From: Amoebophrya sp. A120
Lineage: Eukaryota > Sar > Dinophyceae > Syndiniales > Amoebophryaceae
DNA length: 64,000 nt
Reading direction: 5' to 3'
Assembly: GCA_905178155.1 (NCBI GenBank)
Contig: CAJINV010000003.1
Span: 3,963,600-4,027,599, forward strand
A program made the translations under genes and the position numbers. The notes beneath the pieces were generated by a model. It was given only the letters and a program-made list of their open reading frames with translations. It had not been told where the DNA came from and searched no databases. This document shows, piece by piece, positions 24,501-34,300 of this stretch (positions are counted from its first letter, which is position 1; every line of letters begins with the position of its first letter).

Positions 24501-25029
24501 TGAAGAACTCCAACGACAGTATCAAGGACAAGAAGGCGCTGAAGGCCCAGCTCACGGAAGAGAAGGCCAGCAGTGAGGAGAAGCTGCAAGAGACGACGGA
24601 CAAGAAGAAATTCACGACCGACAGCCACACGGCCGAGACCGCGGCGCTGGACCAGTGGAAGTCCGACTGCAAGTTATCAAATGCAAAAATGCCTGGGTCT
24701 GGAAACTTTTGATGCAACTCCGTGAAAAGTAAGTGGAGTGCTCTGCAATTGGCCGCCTCGCATGACAACTTTTTTCGTGCTTGTGTGATGCGTATTTCGC
24801 ATGCGAAGCTGCGCTTTTGCACGGCAGGCAGGAGGACCTCTTGGCGGCCACGCAATACAGAGTGCAGAGTCATGCCAGACTGGCGTGACAATCTTCCAGA
24901 CCCAGACATATTTGCACTTGATACAAGTTCTTGTTCGACAACTTCGAAATCCGCCAAGAGCACATGTCCGGCGAGATTGAGGCTCTGGGCGAGGCAAAGG
25001 CTTTCTTAAAGGGGATGAAGCTGGACTAA
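21503..25029 (+). CDS. Secreted coiled-coil protein of a dinoflagellate type, about 640 aa
   Basis: Likely exons: 21503-21634, 21803-21883, 22151-22536, 22668-~22929, ~23150-23397, 23555-24041, 24308-24350, 24487-24674, 24929-25029. The N-terminus MRVVLSSAVAMAGLAAA looks like a signal peptide. Next come SKVIKLLKDMQAQLEAE and KKMGCWCDTTKAE, a Cys-Trp-Cys motif that I associate with an abundant uncharacterised dinoflagellate family, followed by several hundred residues of Ala/Glu/Lys/Leu coiled coil. There are recurring blocks such as EIFGILENM and SRAEELAAVGKALEFLN. A structural or extruded role is possible but unproven. Four introns are GT-AG (after residue 44, before SSQSGEIFG, at QK/VKSD, and at KE/YEKF). 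Three are family-1 introners removed in frame. One intron, roughly 22930-23150, could not be resolved. High-GC, lysine/AAG-rich codon use in exons contrasts with the introners. Confidence 0.75.
21884..22145 (+). mobile_element. Introner, family 1, subtype A
   Basis: TATCAACTGTAAAAATGTC...GACATTTTTACATTTGATA, with ACAAG at 21879-21883 and 22146-22150. Excision plus one repeat joins GAC-AAG-AAG-TGC. A GT...AG cut, possible at AA|GT and CAAG|, would shift the frame by one base. Confidence 0.93.
24042..24302 (+). mobile_element. Introner, family 1, subtype A
   Basis: Closely similar to the copy at 21884 over its length. Direct repeat AAAGT at 24037-24041 and 24303-24307. Excision joins GAA-AAG-TCC-GCG in frame; a GT-AG cut would lose one base. 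Confidence 0.93.
24675..24923 (+). mobile_element. Introner, family 1, subtype D
   Basis: TATCAAATGCAAAAATGCC...CATATTTGCACTTGATA with CAAGT at 24670-24674 and 24924-24928. Excision joins TGC-AAG-TTC-TTG. The interior resembles, in reverse orientation, the copies at 56137 and 57551. Confidence 0.92.
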
Positions 25030-25789
25030 ACTAAGTACCTAGAAGTGCGCCGTCTGCACCTAGTGGTCCTTCTCTTGTCCGCACAGCGCCATTTTTCGTA
25101 TACAATTCACAAACTTTTCGTAGGTTTTGATTACCACTATGGATCGTGTCTTTGTCGAGGGAGAGCGGTTTGTACGATTAATTTTGCTTTGTTTCACCCG
25201 GACAACCAAATGTGACCCGCTTTCTGGAGAACCCAAACTTTGTTATTTATCCTTCAACACTTTTTTATGGTATACAATTCAGCTTTTCACTATCAGCACA
25301 GCTCGTATTTAGAATTTTTCAGCAAACTTTGTTCATATTTATTTTCAGCTTCAGGTAGATAACTTGTAAACAGCGTGTATGGAAATATCAGCAACAGGAT
25401 CGTAAACAATCTTCAGCGACAGGAAGTGGTATTTGGTCACGACACGTTTCCAGATTCTCATTGTACAAAATTTCCTTCGACGAGGAATGGTGACAAATTT
25501 ATTTTCAAGACGGGACAGTCTGCGTCGCCCTCGCCAGTTGTTACGCAATTGAAGTCACCACTGGTTTCACCTTTCTTGATAAGCTTTCGTCTAGTGTTGA
25601 ACCAACGTGTAGTCGCGTGCAAAAGTGCAGGAGTTGCTATTTACCTTCAGAGCATGGACAACCTGAGAGTTTGGAGAGACGAGACACTGAAGCTTACCTT
25701 CCAGGAATGCGTCTGGTCTAGTTTCCGAGCCTGGCTTTGATGAATACATGCAAGCACCATGCGCTTCGCGTACTTTTAGGAGCAAAGTC
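25030..25789. other. Intergenic spacer
   Basis: About 760 bases without a supported gene; AT-leaning, with no repeat recognised. Confidence 0.45.
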
Positions 25790-26678
25790 ATGTGCTCAAT
25801 TAAGAAACTCTTCACACATGTGACTGCGTTTCTCGTAATTCTTTTCTTTGCTTTGCAGTCGGTTCTTCTCACAAAAATCGCAAAGATGATGTCCGTTGCT
25901 GCCTTGTTTGAGAAGAAGAAGTGCGGAAAGCCGCTGACAGGCGGAGCGGGGCGGTCCTGCTGCCACCGTAAGTCCAAGGCGATGCTGCTGGTGGCGGGAG
26001 CGATGAAGCTTGACATTGCCTCCGCGAACGAGCACCCGCTGAAGAAAGCGGGGGGGGGGTGAAAACCTCGTTCTGGCGCCGGACGGCGAAACGGAGCATA
26101 CGGACCACTCCACGCAGGATACGACAGCGGAGGATGGTTCGTCGTCTTTCCCCTCCTTGGCAGATATCCCGAAGTCAGTTTTTCTCATTTCCCTTTCTCC
26201 TTTGGTTAGGTTCAGGCAGAGTTTGGCCACAAATCGTAAGAGACTAATACAAATAGGTAGCTTAGTGGGCATGTCCTCCTGCCCAGGTTAGCGTCTACAC
26301 TGCCATTTGGTATTCTCTGCCCCTGTCGATCGAGGCCACAGCTGCCCACCAAGCAGCGAAAGCGAAAGAATTTTCTGTATCTGTATCAGGTTGATCAGTG
26401 GAGGGTCAGGCGGATATGGAGGAGGGTCAGGCGATACCCGTGCAGTGGAAGGCGAGCTGGAACCGCGGTGCGCTTTAAACACCGAGCGAGAAACATTTCC
26501 GTGCTTGCATACTTGCGCGCCCAAAAAAGGACGACGACCAGCTTCGAACTGGTCCGTTGACAGGAACCAGTGCTGCGTGTATGAAATCGAAGGTGGCGAC
26601 GACAAGCAGTGGCAATGCAATATCAATGAAAAGAAAAGCGCAGATCCAACATGCTCATGCGGAAACGATGCGAACTAG
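25790..26678 (+). CDS. Doubtful gene: small secreted, Cys-rich protein interrupted at a G10 run
   Basis: Met at 25790 starts a hydrophobic leader (KLFTHVTAFLVILFFALQ) followed by a basic, Cys-containing stretch (KKKCGKPLTGGAGRSCCH). The frame stops just after a run of ten G at 26050-26059. Shifting by one base opens an acidic stretch (PDGETEHTDHSTQDTTAEDG) reaching about 26175, which has a coding look. A further open segment to 26678 is Cys-rich (CALNTERETFPCLHTC, then NQCCVYE and CSCGN) and could be the last exon after an AG near 26389. The joins are guesses. It could be a frameshifted pseudogene, a sequencing error in the G run, or chance. Confidence 0.3.
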
Positions 26679-27552
26679 GAAAAACGATGACCGACGTTGA
26701 TAAAACGATTCGCACGGAGGGGTACACAGAACGGCCAAAAGATCACGGAGTTTGCACGACAAGATCAAAGGTACGAACAACACGTTGCCTGCAAGATGGT
26801 AGTGATGATGGAGATGAGAGTGATGTTTGGATAATAGTAGAATAAAAAAGATTTCTGGTACGAACAAGGTCGCCCGCGGTCCGGTGGGTCTCCGAATCGA
26901 ACAATAATGTGACGGAGCTTCTCTCACAACTTTCAAATTCAATTTCTGAAATACTCGATACATTGCTCATATTTCGAATATATCGACCGGAATTGGGAAG
27001 AAGATTTTGGACCTCATTGACACAACAAAGTAATGCGCTATTTCAGTTCGAGTAGTCGTTGAGATACCCACAAAGGATTGAGGAGATTTGGGCTCAGAAG
27101 ATTGATATTGTTTCATTTTCTTTTTCCATCATGATCCGTTTCTTTTTCCTCATCATCTCGTGTGGAAAAAATCGAAAAAGCGAAGTGCTCATGGGAAAAC
27201 GTTTTGCTCATGGGAAAACGTTTTATTTCGAGTGACAGATTTTTATTAATAATGATTCATAGTGTCGTTGTCATAGATTTGATATGGACAAAATTAAAAA
27301 TTGAAGGTCCCAGGAGAGATTGAAGGTTAATATTTTCCAGGAATGTATGTCTGGTTGAGTTTGTGATTTAGAAAGTCTGTGAGAATGTATAATTCTCTCT
27401 CGACATGAAGAGAAAAAAGAGAAATGTGAGAGAATCTTTAATTGAGGATATATCAATCAAATTTCATTTTCCATATTAATGATAACCAATTGATTTCATC
27501 TCAATCTGATATTATTTCTGAATCTCGGAAGAAAATTATCATATTATGAGAT
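26679..27552. other. AT-rich spacer
   Basis: No gene recognised. Base composition drops to strongly AT-rich from about 26,950 onward, unlike the GC-richer flanks. It contains a short direct repeat GCTCATGGGAAAACGTTTT near 27,188-27,223. Confidence 0.5.
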
Positions 27553-27571
27553 AATATTTGTATATATCATA

Positions 27572-27996
27572 GTATGAGTGTTGTTTCCCGCTCGTTAGGA
27601 ATTACTAGAGGCGTGCGGGGCGGTTTTGTGGGCATTAGGGACAGGTACAGAAACACCACCAAAGATGGAAGAGCAGCGTAGCGCGAGCGATGTTGCACTA
27701 CTATGGTTGTCGCCTCTTTTGCGCAGCATACGAGCACGCAGGCAACCTGGTGGCGTGACTCATTGCCTACTGACCGATGTGAATAACTGTAGCATTGTCG
27801 CGAGGAGAAGGGACGAGCAGTCTGGAGCCGCAAGGCGAAGGGGTCAGATGGCATTTACGAACCACGAATAGAGAACCGCGAAGGAACAAGGACCGACGAC
27901 GAGCCAAGATCATTCCACTTTCCGATCTGAAGTTGTCTATGTGCTAACTCGCTGTTTTTAGATAGTTTGTGACTTGTATGTTTAAAAAAAAAAAAA
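27572..27996 (+). mobile_element. Poly(A)-tailed retroposon, copy 1 (apparently 5' truncated)
   Basis: The segment ends in a 15-A run (27984-27998). It is bounded by a 19-bp perfect direct repeat beginning AATATTTGTATATATC, at 27553-27571 and 27997-28015, as expected of LINE-driven insertion. It shares clear similarity with 28805-28950 plus 30279-30542. No protein-coding capacity seen. Confidence 0.8.
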
Positions 27997-28015
27997 AATA
28001 TTTGTATATATCATA

Positions 28016-28804
28016 ATTTGGATATATCATATCACTTCCTTCATTTTTCTCCATTTCTTTGAGATAATAATTTTCAAGAAAGGCGTTTCCTTTCAGGTCT
28101 GTAATAATAATTTTCAATAAGATAAGAGGAACAGTGTTTCCTGCAGTCTGTCGAGCGAAATCAGCTACATCGCCTAGAGGTTCGTATGGGGAGGGCTAAC
28201 TGAGCAGGATAGAGAGTCTCGATTTCGATATCTGTTTGTGTATCGCGGTTTTACAGCGTTAGCGCTCGTTGTTCGATTGGCTAAAGCAACACACAAAACC
28301 AAACGGATTCCACAGTTGGGGCAAAGGATGGGGTAATGGAGTAGGTAGCTTAGATGTCCACTACGCCTGATGCCCCAACAGACTCAACGACATTCTCTAT
28401 CTGTTACTAGCTCGCATTTTTTTTTTCGGGCGGGGACACAAAGGAAGGGCAAAGATAAAGATGTCGCTAGTGCGTGACTCCTAACGTTAAAAAAGGCCCC
28501 AACGTGTTGCTTTTTATTTCTTTACAAATGGACCCAAAACAGGAGACCTAAAGTTCGGGTGTGAATTTCTTCGCCCGGCTTCTGCTCCCTTCCTTGAGTT
28601 GCTGCGGTGTTGAAGTTCTCACTCATGATCGACTGTGTAGGAGGGTTGATGTTGCCTCACCCCTCTAAGGTCTCAGGAGTCACGCTGCCACACTGTCAAG
28701 CCCCAGTAGGACCATCAACATCGCGCTGCGCCCAGCCATGCATGTCATGGCAAAACAGGATCCCAAAAGTTGCTTCTTCAAAACTCACGCAATTGTGATT
28801 CGAG
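28016..28804. other. Non-coding stretch upstream of or within retroposon copy 2
   Basis: AT-rich to about 28,110, then GC-richer sequence with no gene recognised. A short AATTTTCAA at about 28,106 also follows the poly(A) of copy 2 at about 30,543, so the GC-richer part may be the longer 5' portion of copy 2. Confidence 0.35.
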
Positions 28805-29360
28805 ATTTCCCGGCCTTTAGGCTTAATTTTTTAGGCGTGAGGGGCGGGGCAATGGGCCACTCGGATCAGGTACAGAATCACCACCGAAAAAAGGAAGAGC
28901 AACACAGCGTCTGTGCTGTTGCATCACTACAGTTGTCGACTCTCTTGCACTCAGTTGGAGGACGCGGGGCGATTTCGCCCGCTAAATTGTGGCTAATTTC
29001 TTCGGGATTTTTGAAAAATCCACGAAGCGAAAAATGGGCCCGGTGGAGTTGCTATCGCACGAAAAGGAAACACCCGATCGGAGCGGGTGGGAGAAAACAA
29101 AAGCCCCAAGGAGGTGCAAGCGGCTTGCGCATAACAACCCGGACAAGGCGCGCGCGGGAACATACGAAGCCCAATTGCCAACAGAACACGAAAACCCACG
29201 AAGACGGAAAACCCTTACCCCCGGAAAGACAGACCCAAACAGAAGCCGATCCCGATGAAACTCCGGGCGGAGCCCGGATATGGGTGAGAGCCTACCCCGT
29301 TTGTGGGCTTCAAACTTTGCGCCCACCCCATCATCGACCCAACACTAAGCTTCAAGGAGC

Positions 29361-29406
29361 TTTGCCGCCCGCGGCTAAATCAATGACTTAGCCGAGGGCG
29401 GCAAAG
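29361..29406. repeat. Perfect-arm hairpin inside the transposon
   Basis: TTTGCCGCCC...GGCTAA, a short loop, then TTAGCC...GGGCGGCAAA form a near-perfect stem of about 19 bp. Confidence 0.75.
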
Positions 29407-29408
29407 TT

Positions 29409-29545
29409 TTGTTCTAAATCGGGCGGCTAAATATTGTTCTAAATCAGCCCGCTAAATCCTATTCTAAATCGGCTTCTATTTTTTGTTCTAAATCGCCCGG
29501 CTAAATCACGTTCTAAATCGACCCTCTAATTCTTGTTCTAACTTT
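29409..29545. repeat. Short tandem repeats, TTGTTCTAAATC-type units
   Basis: Six imperfect copies of a roughly 25-bp unit carrying TTCTAAATCG followed by CGGCTAAAT or close variants, inside the transposon. Confidence 0.75.
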
Positions 29546-30542
29546 TTCGGGATCCACACCTCTTTCATCTGCTCTCCGAACGGCAAAACTCGGCAGCACA
29601 GGGATTTCCCTAAGGAAGTTCCCACTTTGCCGATTTAGCCACGGATTTCGCAGATGAAAAAGTGTGAATCCCGCGACTTTGGAAGAACAGAAGTCATCTC
29701 GACTTCTAAACTTCCAAAGCCGGAGTTAGAACAAGAATCCCATGACGAAGGCCGACGTTGTCAGAACTACAAATATCTTGCCCCGCAGGGCGCAATGCAG
29801 AACACCGCTCACAGAACCAGACCAGATGGCATGGTCGAGATAGCGACGCGCGCCATCTCGAGCATGCTCTTCCCGAGATAATACCCCAACCCACCACACA
29901 CATGACGAAGCGGCCAGATATTTTGCGGGACGCAAAATGTCCGGCATACCACCACCGGGAACTTGAGCAAAATACCAAGGCGGCGCATTTCAACAGAAAA
30001 CCGGGCAAATTTTTAAATTTTAAAACCCGGCCCGGGGCCAAACGCAAAAAACCCGGCGGCGGCAGAAGCCACGGGCCCACTGCCCCAAAGGCCCCCCGGA
30101 GCAAATTGGGCCGGAAGAAGCGGCCCAAGCGGGGGAAGCGGAAAAGCATTGCCAAAGGCGGAGGGCCCACCAGACCAGACCCGGCGCCACCTGCGCCCTG
30201 GGGTCTTGAAAAAATCCCGAAAAATTTAGCCACTTTATAGCCAAGGAACTGGCCCCGTTGCCCTCCAACTGATTGCACAACGAGATTGAAGGCAACTCGG
30301 TGGTGTGACTCACCGCCTGCTGACCATGTGAACAACTGCAGCATGTCGCGACGAGAAGGGACAAGCAATCTGGAGCCGAAAGACGAAGGGGTAAGATGGC
30401 ACTTACGAACCACGAATACGATGCCGCGATAGAACAAGGACGACGAGCCTGGATCACCTCTTTTTCCGATCTGAAGTTGTCTATGTGATATTTCGCTGCG
30501 TTATTTTTGTGGTTTGTATTTTTTTTAAAAAAAAAAAAAAAA

Positions 30543-31365
30543 TTTTCAAAAAATCCGGAGAGAATGAGATAGAATGATATATTTTTTAAATTTCTTTTCA
30601 GATCAAGAATATTATGAGAACAATAGATGAGATTATTATCATCTTCGATTTATGGAATCTGATATGATATGTATCTATGGTTGGGGAGGATAGGAATAAT
30701 CTGGTAGAGAATACCCTAAAATTGATGAGATTGAGAGAAGAATTGCGAAGAAAGAAATTTATCGGAAATTTCGAAAAATATATTTGGGATATTTATGAAA
30801 GAATTTGGATTTTGGATATTTGACATCTTAAATATATTATTTTTCCATCATATCTTCATATTAAAAATAATCTAGATTATATAATTCGAGATAAATAAAT
30901 CATTTGGAAAATTTTTATTTTTTTTGGGAATTCCCATCCTCCTCCAGAGATAATATAAATAGATATGATGAGGAGATGATGATATTCTATTCTTTTAAAA
31001 TGTTATTCTTTCAAATTCTGTTCTATTCTTTTATAACAATCATCATTTTTTTTGAAATAACATTAGACATATGACAAGAATGAAAGAAAGATCAATTTTC
31101 AACCGGTACCATATGACCATCCTCAACAAACAATAAACAAACATTGGATTGAACACAAAGATTGAAGAAACCCGACTGACCGAGAGACCGAAGAAATTCG
31201 AATCATTCTGAATGTCCTCCAATATCGAATCTGGGTTTGAAAGAATGGGAAAAGGAAAAGTCATGACTCCATGGGTGTTAGTTTTGTTAAAGTGAGTAGA
31301 ATATAAGAATAAGCAATTATTTGAGCAGTGGGGTCACAAACATAAACGCCAAGTCCGCACCGGGC
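30543..31365. other. AT-rich spacer
   Basis: Strongly AT-rich (many ATATTT and AAATTT runs), no gene recognised; abruptly replaced by GC-rich coding DNA of the helicase gene at about 31,360. Confidence 0.55.
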
Positions 31366-34300
31366 TTAAGGTACCGGTGCCGGTACCCCATTTATCGTTA
31401 CTGCACATCCGCGATTCTGTAACGTACGCAAGGATTCCCATCCCGCTAACGTCGGCCCGCCCTTGCAAACTCCCGGTTGCGGGAGCTCTCCGTTGCGGGA
31501 GGGGGGGGGTCGCTCTCCGTTGCGGGAGCGCGGCCTCCTCTTGCTTTTACCTTTTTTCGGTACCGGACGATCGGCCACCGCCGGCCTTTCCTGTTGTGCT
31601 GCCCCTCGCCCTGCCTGTTTGGCCTTTTGTGCTGGCTGTTCGACCTCTCGGAAATTTGTGCTGTCGGTGATTTCAATATTCTCGGGCCTGAACAATGCTT
31701 CGACTTTTTGACCGCCTTCGGAAATCATTTCCACCGCCCACTGCCCGCTTTGTGCATTGAAGCTCCCCAAGAGCCCTGTCTTGCGATTCAGCTCCGGAGA
31801 ACCTAGAAGGCCGGAGAGGCGGACAGCTTGTAGTGGCTTCGCGGCCTCCGGCGGGTAGGCTTCGGACTGAAGAGGGTCGTTCAGGTGCGCCATTTCCAAA
31901 ATCGCGATCTCGCGGAGCTGCTGAAATTCTTCATGGAAGAAACCCCGTAGCTTGCCGTCTAACTCATCTGCGTAGTCCTCGCCGTAGCTGCCCTTTAGCT
32001 CTTTCGTCCATTTCGGGAGCTCTGTTTCCACCGCTGCTTTTAGATCTTGTACCCGTCCCACCATGTCAACGTCGACGCTAAAACCACAGTGATGCGGCCG
32101 ATACTGAACTCCGAGCGCTCCGGTCGCCGGCTGCTCTGCTTTTGTCCTCGCTTGCTTGCTCAACAGCAGCCGCGCCTCCTTAATTTCGTTTGATTCGGGT
32201 GCCACTGCTAGCCGGGGAAAGCATCTTCTCGCTGAATAGATCTGCGAAGTATAGACATCCACAACCACATCGGCCTTGTACGCCATTAGGCGAGAATGGA
32301 AAACACTTGTGAGGGCTGTGAGGATGGACGTGGCGTTTTCCGCCTTTAGATGTTCCGTATGCCCACTCCAAATGCTCTGAAGCCAAAGCGTCTGAGCGAA
32401 GAACCCACGCACCCACTCACAGTGCGTGCGCGCCGCTGGAATTGCGGGCTCGATAAAAACAGACACCGCGCTTATGTTATCGGGCTTTAATAGTATGCTC
32501 AGCTCCTGCCTTCCAGCAGCAGAGGTGAGGCGTACCTGCCAACGCCCTTTGTCGCGGAAGAAGGGGCCCAATTGCCCTAATCTGCCATTGAGCTCCGGTT
32601 TCGATACGAGCCCATGAATAGTGACTATTTTCCCTGGCTGCAGCAAATTCACAGGCGCCGTTTCACGAGCCGCACCCGCCTCGTCGCCCGCGTTTCCGCC
32701 GCCAGGACCTTGCCCGCCGGGTGGCCCGGATGCAGGGCCAGGTCGGCCACCATCACCTTCGCCAGCAAGCTCCTCACTCGCCAGGTTCCTCTGCTTGAAA
32801 GTCTCATCACGCTGCAACCCGAGAAAGCTTGCCGCCTCCCCGGCTTCCACAACCCAGGACCAGGATTCGTCTGCCATGCGCTTTGCTTCGTCCTGCTCGG
32901 CTACTAAATCGCGAAACACCTTCCACGCGGCATCCAGCGGGCGTTCCGCGAAATGCCAGGAGGCTTTGCCCCGCAGCATCCTCGCGACAATGCAGTCAAG
33001 AGACCTGTCGCCAAACGCGCGGAACTTCTTGCGCCAGTGCGCGGGGCGCTCCCCTGCCGCGCCGCCTTCGCCGTCGAACAGGTGCTTTGCAAAGCTGGCT
33101 TTTGCTTGTTCCTGTGTTTGCTCGTTAGCCAAATACTCGGCGAAGGAGCTTACCCACGTGCGGGCGCTGCGCCGCGTTGTCTTCAGAATCTCTCTGAGCT
33201 GCGCAGCGTTTTTCGCTACCGCGAAGTCTTGCGTCCCTACGGAGAGACCCAGAGCCTCCTGCAGGCGGACCGGATTTTTCGTCAATATGAGAACGCGCTC
33301 TGTCGCCCGTGAAAGTGCGACAAACAGCTTGGCGAGCCCGTCTGCACGCTCGCGCACCGCGACCGGGCCGTCATTGCGACTACTCAGGATTTCATGTGGG
33401 TCCGCGACAACAACGATGGGCCACTCTTGGCCTTGTGCCTGCAGGGCCGAAAGGCTGGTCGCATCGCTGTCCCACTTTTTCGCCCCGTCTTCATCGAGGT
33501 AGATCCAGGGCATGCTGTCGAGGGTGTCGACCTTAGCGTTAGTGCTGCTGGTGTTCGCAGACGCAGGCTCTCCCTCTGAAGATGCCGCGCGCCCGAAAAC
33601 GGTCCGCTTCCGTTCACTCTTCACTGCTACCCTACGCCGCTGATGCACGCGGGCGCCACCTGCCTTCTTTTTGTGTTTCAAAATCCGACTTCCCTTGCGC
33701 ACAGTCATCCTCTTCGTGCGTTGCGCATTTCGCGCCACTCCTGTACCCCCTGCACGACGCCGGGCACCGCTTTCACCTTCCGATACCTGCAGGCCATCTT
33801 CAAAGTGCTCCTTGATATCGGCAAAACTAACCTGGTCCTTGTTCAAATGAAGCGCCACGATCACGGGGCCGTCGCTGTTCGCACTACCCTCTACGTCCTC
33901 GCGCTCTTCGTAGGCGCTATGAAACTTCTGGTCTGGACCCGCGCCACCAGTACGCGGGCTCGTTAAGCATTGGCGCATGGTGGCAATTACCTGGAGAACC
34001 GGCACGAGGCGTGACGGAGAGCGCCAGACCCCCGGAAGCTGGGCCTCCCAGATTACACCAGAATCGCTTTCTTTTTCTTTATTTTTTGAATAAAAGTCGC
34101 TCTTCACCATTTCGCGCACGAACAGGCGCTTGTCGTTCAAACCGCCCAAAAGCTGCTGATTCTGGTCAAACGCGAAAACTAGGCGGAGTGTAGGGCTTCG
34201 CCGGGCAAAGTCGAGGTAGCGCGCCAAGGCCATTGGCGAGAGATTCTGGGCTTCGTCGATCGCGATGTAAGCTATTTGCGCACTCTTCAAGATCCTTCTG

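Larger units (their letters stand above)
28951..30272. mobile_element. 1,322-bp non-autonomous DNA transposon with long terminal inverted repeats
   Basis: The left end TCAGTTGGAGGACGCGGGGC continues through GTGGCTAATTTCTTCGGG. The right end is its imperfect reverse complement (starting from the outside, TCAGTTGGAGGGCAACGGGG, later GTGGCTAAATTTTTCGGG). Inverted repeats span about 65-70 bp. The direct repeat TTGCAC occurs at 28945-28950 and 30273-30278. No transposase frame was recognised; open frames inside are short and low in complexity. Confidence 0.8.
28805..30542 (+). mobile_element. Poly(A)-tailed retroposon, copy 2, split by a DNA transposon
   Basis: 28805-28950 and 30279-30542 align with copy 1; shared landmarks are TTTCCCG, AGGCGTG, CAGGTACAGAA, CACCACC, GACGAGAAGGGAC-like and TTCCGATCTGAAGTTGTC. 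The copy ends in a 16-A run (30527-30542). The middle, 28951-30278, is absent from copy 1 and is the inserted transposon plus one TTGCAC repeat. Confidence 0.75.
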
